Assembly: GCA_003290165.1 (NCBI GenBank)
Contig: QNQO01001837.1
Span: forward strand, 124,001 to 188,000
Origin: Berberis thunbergii
Lineage: Eukaryota; Streptophyta; Magnoliopsida; Ranunculales; Berberidaceae
Direction: 5' to 3'
DNA length: 64,000 bases
A model generated the notes under the pieces. The model was not told the DNA's origin, ran no database searches, and saw only the letters and a program-made list of their open reading frames with translations. Below, piece by piece: positions 35,391-48,344 of this stretch. A program made the translations under genes and the position numbers. Within the stretch, counting starts at the first letter, position 1. Each line of letters opens with the position of its first letter.

Positions 35391-35867
35391 GAGGGACCCC
35401 ATAGGGGGGGGAGGGGAGAGCCGTTCTTCTCTCCCGAGATGTGCGCTTGAATTTTCAATGCACAGATCCCAAATATTCAAGTGCGCATCCCGGGGGGATG
35501 GACGGCTCCCAGCCCCCCTGTGGAGTCCCTCGCTGGTTCGCTCGACAATTAGAATTTTGTTTCAACTTTGATTAGAGTTATTCCAATCTTATACAAACAT
35601 AAATTTAAAGGTGATCTGTTAAATTTTTATATGTTTAGGTAAATCTCAGCCATTTTTTATCTCCAACTTTTAAAATACCATATTGAAAGTGTTTTCAATA
35701 TTTTCACAAAATGAAATGTGTATCTTAATGACCATTCAAACAAAGATTCTAAATCAAAGTTTGGGGATAAGTTGCTCCTATGGGATTTTTTTTCAAAAAT
35801 TCCTATCGAGTTTGACCCTAATTCCACAACTGACTTCCTAGCGTGCCAATGGGTAATACATTAGCAC

Positions 35868-37015
35868 TAGGGGTGTTAATTGGTTCCTAAAAACCAATCG
35901 AATCAAACCGAAATATAACTGAAAAAGCTCGAACAGAGAAAAATCAAAACTGAACATTAGAAAACCAAACCAAATCGAGTTGGTTCGATTCGGTTCGATT
36001 TTTGTTTTTTCACACATCCGAAAACAACGGCACCGAACCCTTCCCTTTCTCTTGTTTTTAATCCCCCTAACCCTCTCTCTTATTTAATCCCCCACCAACC
36101 CACTCTTATTTAAATTCTCACCCAATTCCAATGCACCCCGTGTCTCCACCTTCTTTCTTAACTCTCACTTTTTTTAATGCCCCATTTAAATAAAGAGTTG
36201 AAAAAACATATTTTCTCTATCTTATTTAAGCCCCATCCACCTCTCCCACCTACCCAACTTCTCTCTTTGTTAATGTTTTATTTTTCTCTTTTTTAACTTT
36301 CACTCTCTTTTTCTCTATCCAAGCACTTGCAAGTTGAGGAGGAGGAACAAAGTTTGACTTAATCTTGTTGAAGAAAACTAAACTTTTCACTTGCTTACTT
36401 GCAGCAAAGATGAGCAATGGTGATTGTGATAACTTCGGCACTTCTGATTTGATAAAAAACCTTCTTGCAGGATGAAATTACGAGACTGGTGAAATCGGCA
36501 TCGATGGTTTCGATCTTGTTCAGATCATCACATGGGTGTAGTGGAGATAGATTAAGATGCAAACAGTACAACTATGTTATAGTATTATGGATGATGTTAG
36601 AGTATTGTGTATACGAGAAACGTGACAGTTTTTTTTTAATCTTATTGAATTATCAAGAGAAATAGACAAGAAAATTTTGAAAAAAAATCTATAAATGAAT
36701 AGTCAGAGCCTTGAAACTCTCTTTGTATTCATCTGAAATTTGTTTTCCCTTTGCTGCTTCCCCTTCTCTATCATTTATTTTATTTGTACTCTTTTTGTCT
36801 CTGCGTTTTCCTCCATTGCAAACCAAGCTTCATTTCCTTCTTTCCATTTTTTTTAGCTTTGACTTATTCCTTTTGTGCTAGAGCAACTCGATTGTTTGTA
36901 GCACCAGAAAATCAAATTAAAAAAAAGAATAAAAAGGAAAAAAACGGAAGAAAAAAAAACTAATCGGTTTGGTTTTGGTCCAACTTTGAACTGATCAAAC
37001 CGATTAACACCCCTA
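35868..37015. mobile_element. hAT-type element with TAGGGGTGTTAAT ends
   Basis: Ends TAGGGGTGTTAATTGGTT and AACCGATTAACACCCCTA-like. Flanks ATTAGCAC (35860-35867) and ACTAGCAT (37016-37023) agree at 6 of 8 positions, a plausible worn target duplication. 1,148 bp; interior AT/CT-rich with no recognised coding sequence. Confidence 0.75.
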
Positions 37016-37161
37016 ACTAGCATCGTTGCCACAATCACACTTGTAGTATGTATTCATGCCCTCAACATATTTACTGTGATATCTGTGATTCATGCCATGG
37101 AGATGGTGGGCATTTTAGAATTGGGACATTCAAGTTATAAAGCAAAAGTTTGTGGAATAAC

Positions 37162-37901
37162 GTTATTTGAAAGGTTTTTTTTTCATTACCCCCATTTTTT
37201 GGATGTGACTACCACTTTTGTTGAAGGACACCATTACCCCCATTTTTAAGATGTCTTAAATGACACCACCAATAAAAAAATGTTTTTTCTCATTTCTTCC
37301 TCTACTATCTCTCAGGAACAACAACCACCACCACACTACTCCCCTGCTAATCGCACCACCCTTCTGACATCGGGCCAACCATCCTACCACCACCTTTCCT
37401 CTCTTATTATTTTTTTCTTCTTATACTTTGCTCTTTTTCATTTCCTCCTCTCTTCCTTTTTTTTTCTTATTTCTCATCTTCTATTCTTCTCTACCACACC
37501 GGCAGCACCACCCCGCCCCTGCCTCCTTTTTCTTATTTTCCTCTTTTCCTCTTCTTCTCGATTTGGTTTTTTCCACTCGGAGGAATCTGCTCGAGGAAAA
37601 AAACATGTCAAAGAGAATAGGACAGGAAAGGAGGAAAATGATAAAGAAGAAGAAGATAATAGTAACCGGCCGGCTGGCGGTCGGTGCAGTGCGGTGGTGG
37701 CGGGGCTAAGCGATGCGGTGATGATGTTGTTCCCTGAGAGGAAGAGATGAAAAGAGAGGTGGTGATGTCCTTCAGTAGGGGTGGTGTGCTTCAGAAATGC
37801 AATGGTGGCCTTCAGCAAAAGTGGTGGTATCAAAAAGTCATTGCCTATTGGAAAACATAGACTAGGTAATGACTTATGTTTACAAAATTGTTTCAAATAA
37901 C
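37162..37901. mobile_element. Candidate inverted-repeat element, CT-rich
   Basis: GTTATTTGAAA near both ends in opposite orientation, followed by CATTACC words. The centre is CT-rich with CACCACC repeats and spurious ORFs. A related segment lies near 39850-40640. No target duplication found. Confidence 0.4.
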
Positions 37902-40900
37902 TGTTTTAAATTTTGTTAACTAAAAATTGTATATTTTCGTGATATTTTTTCTTTGCTCAAACTTGGTGCTTATAAATACACTTACGATTTGTCGTGTGAT
38001 GCGATCAATGTTTCAGGATCGCCAAGTGTGATGTGTGATGTGTGATGTATAGGATATATATGTGGATATGATTAGAAAGTTAACGATGATCCAATGAAAT
38101 GTTTTTAAAACTGTATTATAATTATAGTTAATGAGGTATAGGACATAATTCTACACTAAGTAACACTCTCTTCTGTATCGTGGTACAATGAAAGTTTTTG
38201 AAAATCGTATACTATACTAAATGATATATAGGATAACTATGTTGAAAATGACCCTTTTCTGACAAATAAATTGGGTTAGGTTAGTAATTTCATCGTGTTG
38301 TTTCAGTTATGTTTCATTCATTCTCATTTTGTTTTCACTCATATCAACTTCCCATAAATAATTTTTCAATGTTTATGGTCTCTCACCTTCAATATTTATT
38401 TTATATTTACTTTACTTTTGTATAAATTCAGATAAGGTTATCTCTAATTTGTCATTTTATGTATGAACTTGCGCATCACTAGGACATTTTGGCAAGCGAT
38501 GCTGATGAAGTATGACATTTGGTTTGAGTTGAATTAAATAATAAGAATCGTTCATCTCTGATACCAATTGATATAATTAAAGAACGATAATTAAAATAAA
38601 CTGAACAAGAATTGAAATCACGGAATAATTTGAAATAACAACGATAAAATAAACAAAAACAACTAATAAACAAAATAACTTTTATTCCATAAAAAACCAA
38701 TTACAATGATCAACTTACGCTCATATTTATCTTAATTACATCAAAGTATCTATTAGTTAATTTGTAACATGGATTTGTACTTGATCTTGGAAGTAATTTA
38801 AGTGTATCTATTTTTTGTTTTTGTTTACAAACAATATTATGAATTGCAACAAGAATGTTTTGATTCATGCTATTAGAACAATATAGCTTCACGTGGATAA
38901 TTTTATGAATTTCCACAATGACATCCCAAAATCTCGACGATTGAATTTCAAGGAAAAAAATCAACAACTTTTAAGAAGTTGATTCACACCAATTCTTTGG
39001 TGAAGAAGATGTTTAACGCTTAATCATTGCTCAACGAGAGTTATACCATGACTATAAGATGAAGTGGTGTGGGAAAATCATATTGTCAATAATTCTAAAG
39101 TGAAGTTCTATTGCATGTGGATTAACAACACAATGACGTTGAAGCTTTAAGTCCAGGATAAGGGGTATAATTCAATTAATAAATTATCACTTTATAATGC
39201 ACAAAGTTTGATATTGGGTGGTGGTGATCAAGTTTGATTGAAAACAAAGTTGTATTATTTTGTAACCCATTCAAAAGCATCATGTATTCCTGACAAAATT
39301 CAATTCATATTAGAATTAGAGATGTCAAATAAAAGCTAACTATTTTTTAGTATTTATGTTGTTGTGTGATTTTGATTAACTATGTTTTGGATGGATTCTT
39401 ACACTACTACAAATACAACTAATGGTTATTGTTATCCAACACTTGTTTATTCAGTGTATCAGGGGTTTTGATACATCTAGACTATACAATAGTGCGAAGG
39501 AAACAATGTCATGTGTGCTGCTCTTCAACTTGATTTTCGATTTTCAAAAATGCCTTTGCAGATAAATAAATAAACATGTCTTATTCTCCATCAAATACTA
39601 ACTCCCTCTTCTTGCCCCTACAAGTTTTTAATGACCTCCACTGTCTCTTCCACATCTGACCGACTCTGATTTAAGAAGGGTGTAAGCGCAAATCATGCGC
39701 GTTAATGACTTGTAAATATGAAGTGTTTTGGTTTTTGAAAACAAAATCCTATAATTAAAACCCCAATCATAAAATCATGAGAAATTATACAAAAAACATA
39801 TAGAACATCAAAAGCATCAATATTCTTAGGCTCCGACTTTTAACATCACCATATCTCCTCTTTGAAGCCACTACATTTTTTTACCTGCTTAAGGACATCA
39901 TCAATAAAAAACATTTTCCCCTATCTTATCTCCTTCTACATCTATAATTTCTTCCCAATATCAAGCAGGATCAACAACGTCACTGTTGTTGTTGTTGTTG
40001 CTGCCCCCACCTTGGATCACCCTTCATTTTTTCATTTTTTCCTCTTTCTCTTATTTCTTCCCCCTATTTTATTCTCAACAGCAGGTTGTTGTAGCCTTTT
40101 ATTTCTTCTCAACAACAACCAACGAGAGTAGCAACAACATCGTCAATGCCGCCAGCTGCCTTGTCCCTCCCATATATATTTTTTATTTTCTCTCTCATTT
40201 TACCCTTTGCGAGGACGGATTCCTCACTCGTAGAGGTTTGAGCGAAACGAAGGAGAAAATAAAAAATGAGGAGGCAATGGCGGGCGGCTGGCAATAGTCG
40301 TTGCTGCTATTGTAACTTACTGTTGATGACAAGAAAATAAAGGAAGAGAAATAATAAAGGGAAAAATGGGGCAGAAAAGCAGCGACAACAACATGTCGGG
40401 TGACGCAGGAACATCGACGACGGTGAGAAAAAACGTATGTTGTTGTTCTTTAGGAGAAAACCGTGAGAGTTAGAGGAAAAGAGAGATAATATTGAAAAGT
40501 TTTGGGTATATATGGTGGTGTCAAAAAGTAGGTGATGGTATAAGACAAAAAGATGGGGATGTTGGCGTCAAATAGGAATATGGTGGTGTCAAAAAATGAA
40601 GCCTATTTTTATTGACATTTTCTTTGTGTTTAAGCACGTATGTTTGGAAAGATACGATATCAAGTTACCAAAATCTGACATCTAAGTAGATAGTTATGAA
40701 AATATAATTTTGATAAGAAAAAAAACGCAAATTTTCTCTCTCGTTACATGTACATTCTACAAAGTTTTTTCATATTTTTGTTTATTTCTTACCAACTTTC
40801 ACGTTCATATCTATATTGCAAATTCAGAGTGGTGTTTTAATGTTCATTGCTAACTGCCGACAAACATCAAATCATAAGGATTAGAGATAAAAGATGACTA

Positions 40901-41637
40901 GAAATGATATAGATGTCTGACTCATTTATTCTTTCACATTCTACAAACTTCATGTTTTGGCGAATTCAAGTTTGGAACGAAAGCACTCTCACCTTAAAAA
41001 AATTTCCCCTAACTGTTTCAAATTTTGATAAAGTCTAACCCTAAAGTTTAGGCTTGCACTTCAACTTATGAGGGCGAAATTGGGATGTAGCGAGGGCGTT
41101 CAATACATGATATTTAGCAAAAAAAAAGTATGCGGGCTGCTAATAGCACGGGTAAAACATGTAGAAGGGCAAATAAAACGATAAAATGTTTTTGGTGGAA
41201 TGTACATGCACTGGAGTAAGAAAGTTGTGTTTGTGTGTGTGTGTGTTTTTTTCTCAAAATGAAAATTATTATAACTATCTACTTAATTGTCAAATTTTCA
41301 TTAAATTTGGTATAGTTGAAATACATTTTTGAAGATTATTTCAACAAAACCAATGATCAATACAAACACTTAATATTTTAAATATGCATTTTACATCGTA
41401 TGTATTTCAAAAAATATATATCTAATGCATTTAACGCCGTGAGTATTTTTAATTTTTTTCAAATGAATGAAAATGGCTTCTCAAAGCAATTTTCAAACAA
41501 AAAATTGAATTTCATTTCCAATGTTTGATCATAAAAACTTTAACAACCGAAACAAGTAATATACAGTCATTTACAAACCATGTCATTTTTTAAAAATGAA
41601 TCTCTACCTTAACATCTAAACACTTTTCAAATCAGTA
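37902..41637. other. Non-coding DNA, one repeat relative
   Basis: No gene is recognised. 39850-40640 shares features with 37162-37901 (GACATCATCAATAAAAAACA against GACACCACCAATAAAAAAAT; repeated GGTGGTGTCAAAAAG) and is probably a related repeat. The rest is AT-rich. Confidence 0.4.
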
Positions 41638-43348
41638 TGTACGTTACTTTGACACGAAAAGTTGTAGTAGTTGGTTATTCACACACACCTTGTTCCAAAG
41701 TTGCTCACTTGTAATGTGCATTTTAGTAACTAGTTACATATGTCTCTTCTCTTTTATGTGGTTGAATAACAAGGATATTCTTGGAGAAAATAGGGCACTC
41801 ATCAATTTTGTTTAAATAAAAAAAAAGTGTGTGGGTGTCATCCTGGATAACCCTCAGGAGGCTAAAACTTCTCATTTAGTGTCGCGCTAAAGGTTCAAGG
41901 CGTTGTTGCATTATCGTAAATGCAACCGAATCATACCAGCGAAAGTGGCATTGATTTCTTTGAGAAGTTTAGGAATAATAAAAATATTTTATTTTGTGTT
42001 TTTATCTTTCTTTTCGTTGTTCTTTGCTAGAGGATTAGCAAAAGGTTGTTTGGGGTGTGTGATAAATATCCAAAACATCAATTTTTACACCCCTAAATAT
42101 GCAATTGTTAAGTCCAATTATCCAATAAAATATATCATTATGTGTATTTGTGCATTTTGTAGGAATTCAAGCGCAAATCTCAAATCATGCATAAAGTGAC
42201 ACAATAAGGCTAAATTCAACAGTTAGAAGGCTCAATGAGAGTTCAAATGCATTCATAAGGACTAAAGAATTTCAATCCGAATGCCTATGAAGTTAAGCCC
42301 ACAAAACATCAACAACTACGGATATCAAGAAAATCAACATGAAGATTTGGTCGTCCACATGGCCAACTTTATCATAAAAAAATCTCTACAAACTATGTTT
42401 CCTTGTTTCATTAAAACCATGTTTCCTTATTTCACTCAACTATGTTTCTTTATTTCATTCAAACCCTTTTTAAGTATTAACCCCATACATGGAGTTCATA
42501 AATGATAGTTTGTCTTAGAAATGTTTTTTTGTTGTTGTTCTTGGGTTTAGATTTTTGCTTGGTAGAGAAGTGCATTTACTACTTTCCAACATTTTAATTG
42601 AAGTAAGTTATATTTTTGTTTCTCTTTCTCCTTTAACTTTTAGTTTATTATCACTATTCATGAAGTGCTAATCTCCCCTCTCAAGGGAAGATATTGAGCC
42701 CCATAAAGATATAATGATAGATTGTATTTCATTTAGGAAGTAAAGTAGAATAATGAATTGTAAGAAGTACTTCGAAAGAAGGCTTCATTTGTTAAATAGA
42801 TAATGATTTTGATTTGAAAGAATAAATTATTTCAATGTCTTTTAGGATTTTCCGATGAAAAACATTATTGAAATCCAATGATGTTTTAGAAATAAAACAG
42901 TGGATTTGGTTAAAGTTCGAGAAAAATGAAAAAAACTTTTACTCTTTTAATCCCACAACTCAAGTCAGTAGGTTGAAAAACCATGTGATTTGAGTATTTT
43001 GAGAGAAATTGGAATTACATTGTACAATCATTATGTTTGGATGGGGTGATTCTCATACCCTTAAGATTTTTCTATATTCATTTTTGTTGCAAGTTATTAT
43101 TTTGTTTTAGAATTATATCATATCTCAACATCTCACCATTCATAATTTTGTTATGCCTATTATTCTTTAAATTAAAATTCAAATATTATTTTCTAATCCA
43201 GTGAAGTAGTTGATAACCCCCTGCTTTCACTATGCATTGTTTGAAATGTATTGTAGGTTGAAGGAAAAAATTAACAAATAAAAGTTATTTCTTTGATTGA
43301 TATCGAAAATCATGCAACGACATTAATGTCAATTTTTTACATCAATCA
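41638..43348. repeat. ~1.7-kb direct repeat, copy A (possible LTR)
   Basis: Begins TGTACGTTACTTTGACACG and ends ATGTCAATTTTTTACATCAA-TCA, that is TG to CA. Matches 44788-49588 once the hAT insertion there is removed: 1,711 against about 1,705 bp. No ORF of note. If an LTR, a TGG-starting primer-site candidate (TGGCACAACC) lies 2 bases past its end. Confidence 0.75.
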
Positions 43349-44787
43349 AATGGCACAACCTAGTCCGTTTATGCATTCATTCATTCATAAAAAATAAAAA
43401 ACTAATAATACCGTCAATGCCCTGTGTTGGGGGTGATGTATTTTAATAATACATCACCCCCACCAACTCACTTTTTTCATTGCAGGAACGGTACTATGTT
43501 CAACAAGTCACCTGAAATAATAAGTTATAATTTTTATTTCTTACTTTTTCATTTCATTTGTTTAACATTGGGAACTGTGTTCTATTTGTTTGGTGGTGGG
43601 ATGATTTATCAAAATTCATATCTCTTTTGAAAATCTTTTTCTAAAAAAGAATGTGATCTCCTAGCTATGATTAGATTGGATTATTTGACCTCATTACATT
43701 TAGGCAAAGAGATGTTGGGAGTTTATTACTAAGGTAAACATTATATTTGAGCATTTAGGAACAAATAATTTTTTGCACAATGACACAATGTTAATTTGGA
43801 ATACAAAAGTAAGTAACTTCTTGAGAATCTAAAAAAAATAAACTGAGACTTTAAACTTATAAGCTATCAGACCTTTCATTTTCTTCAGAAAGTTTTATAC
43901 AACTCTGAATCATATGATGACTTAAAATTTATTAGACATTCACTTGTTGCGAAATCTCATTATTTTCTTTTAATTGATCACCGAGGATGAAATTTTTATC
44001 GAGTTAAGAAAAACAAGGTCTTGTAGTCTATTTGAGACTTATAACATTACCAAACCTTAGAAGGTAAATTAAACATCTCTTGTCCATCTGAACCTTCTCA
44101 AAACCATCTTGCTAAACATTCCATCCAATTCCAAATGTAAGCCTTTGTTTAAGCGTTATTAGATATAATATATAAAAAAAACCCATTTTCTCATTATGTT
44201 TCTGAAAAATGTTAGGAAGTTTATGAAGAAAAAGGGAAGTGCAAGTGAAAATTCAATTCTAAGGTATTTTAGAGAAAAAATAAAGTTGTGAAAGAAAAAG
44301 TTTTGAAGAAGGAAACAAATAAAAAATGGGGGTTGTGAAAAAAGGAAAATAAAAGGAAGTAATTTGATGAGTTTTCCTATTAAGCTATATGAAGACCCTA
44401 CATTTTAAGAAACATCTTTTATTTACCATCTACCATACTCTTCCACATAAAAAATAAATAGAAAATCAAGCCAGATTCATTTTTATTTTAGAGAAGTCCT
44501 AATTAACCCTATGGATAAGGTATGGTAAGAAGTGAAGAGTAGATGATAATGCGCTATGGTGGGTAACTCGACATTCTTGCAAGTGATCAACATTCCTTCC
44601 ATGAGACCATATTATCTTTCATGTCCGTTTATTCTTATGAGTATGTGAGAAGTTTGAATTTTTGCATTTACTCTTTTCCTCACATGCAAGAGAGAAAAAT
44701 ATTTTACCCAAACTCAGAGTAGTCATTCCAGAGAGATTAATTGATGAGTTTTGAAGTCAACACCACTATTCCAAAGGTGGATTAGGA
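43349..44787. other. Internal sequence between the 1.7-kb repeats
   Basis: 1.4 kb, AT-rich, no retroelement protein recognised. The bases before the second repeat (AAAGGTGGATTAGGA) are purine-rich, as a polypurine tract would be. Contains a perfect hairpin at 43429-43461. Confidence 0.45.
43429..43461. repeat. Perfect 14-bp inverted repeat with 5-base loop
   Basis: GGGGGTGATGTATT, loop TTAAT, AATACATCACCCCC. Confidence 0.95.
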
Positions 44788-45748
44788 TGTACGTTACTTT
44801 GACACGAAAAGTTGTTGTTGTTGGTTATTCACACACACACCTTGTTCACTTGTAATGTGCCATTTTAGTAACTAGTTACATATGTCTCTTGTCTTCTATG
44901 TGGTTGAAGTAACAAGGATATTCTTTGAGAAAAATAGGGCACACATCTATTTTGTTTCAAATAAAAAAAATATTTGTAGGTGTCATCCTAGATAACCCAT
45001 CAGGAGGCTAAATTCCTCATTTAGTGTCATGCTAGAGATTCAAGACGTTGTTGCATATCGTAAATGCAATCGAATCATACCAACCAAAGTTGCATTGATT
45101 TCTTTGAGAAGTTTAGGACGATAAAAATATTTTGTTTTGTGTTCTAATCTTTCTTTTCGTTGTTCTTTGTTAGAGGACTAACAAAATGTTGTTTGGGGTG
45201 TTGTAATTAACACCCAAAACATTCGATTTTTTACATCCCTAAATATACAATTGTTAAGTCCAATTATCCAATACAAATATCTCATTACGTGTATTTTGTG
45301 CATTTTGTAGGAATTCAAACACAAATCTCAAATCATGCATAAAGGCTAAATTCAACTACTAAAAAGTCCAATGAGAGTTCAAATGCTATTCATAAGGACT
45401 AATAATTTCAATCTCAAGACCCGTGTAGTCAAACCCACAAAGCATCAATAACTACGGATCTCAAGAAAATCAACATGAAGATTTAGACGTCCACGTGGTC
45501 AACTTTATCATAAAAAATTTCTACAAACTTGTTTCCTTGTTTCACTTAAATCATGCTTCCTTATTTCACTCAAACCATTTATAACTATAAAAAACTAGGG
45601 GTGGGCACGGGACGGGATGGGACGAGATATACCCATCCCTATCCCATCCCGTTCATACGGGATCAGCGTGCCAATCTTCTTCAACTTGCAGTCTGAGCAG
45701 TCTGTTGGAACTGCTGGACTGTAGTCTGCTAGCTTGGAAGTTGTACCC

Positions 45749-45865
45749 ATCAGAATCTGCAACATAGTGTACATCTTCAATGGTGTAGCGTCCTCCTTGA
45801 AGAAAGAAAGGGCAAATGATCCATGCATCCATCTCTCCCAACACTGAGACAGTTGCATCTGCTTC
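45749..45865 (-). pseudogene. Captured DUF1537 gene fragment, exon C
   Basis: After an acceptor CTTTTATAG it reads EADATVSVLGEMDAWIICPF then FLQGGRYTIEDVHYVADSD. Known: this block belongs to the sugar-binding/kinase domain (four-carbon acid sugar kinase family, DUF1537), which in plants sits in a large multidomain protein with dehydrogenase and aldolase-like parts (Arabidopsis At1g18270 type). Similarity stops abruptly after VADSD; the next ~90 bases are of unknown origin. Confidence 0.8.
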
Positions 45866-46192
45866 CTATAAAAGCCAGGTAAAAACACTTCCTATCATGA
45901 AACCTTTCTTCAAATATAATTTTCTGGAGATATTTTCATCAGAAAAAAGTAAGACACATTGGCAACATAGTAACTAATCCAAACGATACAATACCACTTT
46001 TCACAAACCACCTTGAAATACATCCATTTCATTGCTAGGATATGACACCCTTATAAATGTTGAATGTATATAAACCAACAGTCATATATCCCATTTTTGA
46101 ACCACGCATGATACACTAACCCTATAAACTTGAATCAAGTAAAACAGGAGGTTGTAACTGGTCATTGTTATCATAGGATTAGAAAACCTTGC

Positions 46193-46312
46193 CTCAGGAA
46201 AGTGTCCACGCAATGTTGAATCGCCTCTGAGAACAACTGTATAACTAATATTCTCAACTGATTTCGCAGCAGCATCTATGTTTCTGCAGATATCTTTCAT
46301 CAATTCGATAGC
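46193..46312 (-). pseudogene. Captured DUF1537 gene fragment, exon B
   Basis: 120 bases after TTTGTACAG, coding AIELMKDICRNIDAAAKSVE and then YTVVLRGDSTLRGHFPE. The DSTLRG motif is the hallmark of this kinase-like family. The donor reads GAG before GCAAGG, a GC rather than GT donor, which may be a mutation or a genuine GC-AG intron of the parent gene. Confidence 0.85.
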
Positions 46313-46464
46313 CTGTACAAATCAAACTTTAGCTGGTAATCCATTTCCAAATCAAGCAGAGCATGTGGCCATAGATTCTATGTTTAATGTTCCCAAGACT
46401 AATCTCGTTAAATATAGGAAAAAATAAAATTTTGCAATTCTATCTGTTTGCTGTTGCTATTTAC

Positions 46465-48344
46465 CTTATCTGAATGATGCAGATTTAACTAACCTAAATA
46501 GATAGGTTAATTTAACCCACTTGTAATAACTACAAGTGCACAGTGTCTAACTGGTAGACAAGGACAAGTACAGGTCGATCCCACAAGGACTGTGGTTGCA
46601 ATTAAGTTTCAGAGTTGACTTAAACTATTTTAAGTGGGGGTTACAACAATTAAAATATATAAACTAAAAAAATCAAATTAAAAAGCAAAATAAAAGGTTG
46701 TTAAGAAGATGAGAGGGGAAACCAAGACATTGAATCCACCACAGGTTCTTTGAGATTTGTGTAATCCAAATTATTGTTTTCAAGAATTAACATGACTAAC
46801 CTAAAGATTAATCTAAGTTCGCAATTGATTTCAGCAAAGGTATAAACCCCTAGCATTGTGTGTCTTCTTACGGCACACACAATCACAGATTCAGATTAAT
46901 TAATTAAATCAGGCTTTTGAATTTCAACAAAGGGTACTTCTAACTACCGACTAGTCTAGATAATTAATCAGGATATAATCGGTGAAAGCAAATTATTGAA
47001 AATCATAAATCAAATGTGTTTAACGTTCAAGCATAAATAAAACAATAAATTTAAATACAACAAACTCTAGGAAACCCTATGGTTTCATCGTATCCTTGGC
47101 GAAGGGTTTAACTCTCCATGGTAGCTGTGGTCACAACATCAATGGAGGTGGAAGTCATCTCTGCACGGACGCAAATCCCGAGAAAATGAACTACACAAGC
47201 TATGTTGTGGTACAAAGCAGAAATCGGGGTGTCAGTAGCGTAAAACCAAAATTTTGAATAATTCCCGCGCCTCTGCTACAATACCCGTCGTTCTCAGCCG
47301 AACACCACCTGCTCCACCGTTGTCTCTGGCTCCTCGCGAGTTTCCTCCTGCCTCCAAACTGGTTCTGAACCTGCAAAAGAGAGAGAGAGGGTGAGGAACA
47401 ACGAGAGATAGATAAAAAGAACGCAAAGGAGGAAGCGAAACAGAGAGCGCCTCCCTGTCACGAGCTCTGTTTCGCGACGACGGTGGTTGCATGGTCTGTT
47501 CGTAACGGTGGTCGTGAGAGAGAGAGAAATAGTGAGAAAGAGAGAGGTAAACAGGAAGGAGGCCGAGAGAGGGGAGAAACAAGGGTGGCGGCGGTTCGTG
47601 AAGGAGGAAAAACAGGGGTTGTCCTATGCATGAGGTGGCTGAGGTGATGCTCTAGTGATGGTGGCTGTGAGAGGGAGAGAGAGAGATGGTGGTGGTGGCT
47701 GTGTGGCGTGATGACGTGAAACAGGGTTGTCACGCCCCTGTTTCAGTGGGATGAAGGAGGAGGTGGTTGTTGGCTGAGAGAACAAGGTGAGAGATGACGA
47801 GATGAAGGGTGATGGCGAGATTATCGCACTGCCGGCTCTCCTATCAAGTGAGGATTGCCGGCAGGGTAGATTGGTGTGGTGGCTGAAAAAGAGAGGAGGG
47901 GAGAAAGAACGTGGAAAAAAAGGAGAGAGCCAACTTTCTCTAAGATGGGGGGAGCTAAATATGGTTCTCCTATTATCTTGGGCTTGGGTTTTTATGTTAG
48001 CATTTTGGGTTTGGGCTTAGGTTAAATTAGGTGGACCTAGGTTTATTAGGGTTAAGTTTAGATATGTGTCCCTCTACTTTGTACTACTGCTAGAATCGAC
48101 CAATTGTCATTACTTAAATTGTCGCCTTAATACGATTTCATCGTTCACGCTCAAATTCCTACAAAGTCATGAAAACGAAATAATTATTATAAAATATAAT
48201 AATCGAAACACTAACATATATAAATTAAGGGATATATTATGTAATAATTATGTGAATATCACTGAACGCAGTGAACGTGAATTAGTTAAAATAAAAAAAC
48301 AGACAAGCCTTTTGCTGAACTGCTCAATAAGTGACTCAACTTTC
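46465..48344 (-). pseudogene. Captured DUF1537 gene fragment, exon A, split by the solo LTR
   Basis: Pieces 48344-48262 and 46474-46465 flank the LTR. The minus strand reads KVESLIEQFSKRLVCFFILT then NSRSLRS and ends before GTAAATAG. ILTNSRSL is a family motif. The LTR insertion duplicated CTGAA within this exon. Confidence 0.75.
46475..48261 (-). mobile_element. Solo LTR, same family as the 51930-60435 element
   Basis: TGATGCAGATTTAACTAACC to GTGAATATCA, 1,787 bp, flanked by CTGAA (46470-46474 and 48262-48266). Shares the start, the GTAATA-ACAAGTGCAC block, GTCGATCCCAC and the end with the intact LTRs, but is visibly diverged. Its ORFs are by-products. A solo LTR arises by recombination between the two LTRs of a full element. 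Confidence 0.9.

Larger units (their letters stand above)
33950..35552. mobile_element. Foldback MITE, copy 3, split by a hAT element
   Basis: Arms CTAACTGTCGAGGAAGACAG and, reverse complemented from the right end, CTAATTGTCGAGCGAACCAG, related to the copies at 4398 and 5160. Without the 1,412-bp hAT insertion and its duplicate it is about 183 bp. The motif ATCTTATACAAACATAAAT occurs on both outer sides (about 33908 and 35587). Confidence 0.65.

Noticed and set aside
36751..37038. Membrane-like short ORFs near 36.8-37.0 kb
   Set aside because: T/A-rich composition of a hAT element interior gives phenylalanine/leucine- and lysine-rich chance frames; no conserved motif.
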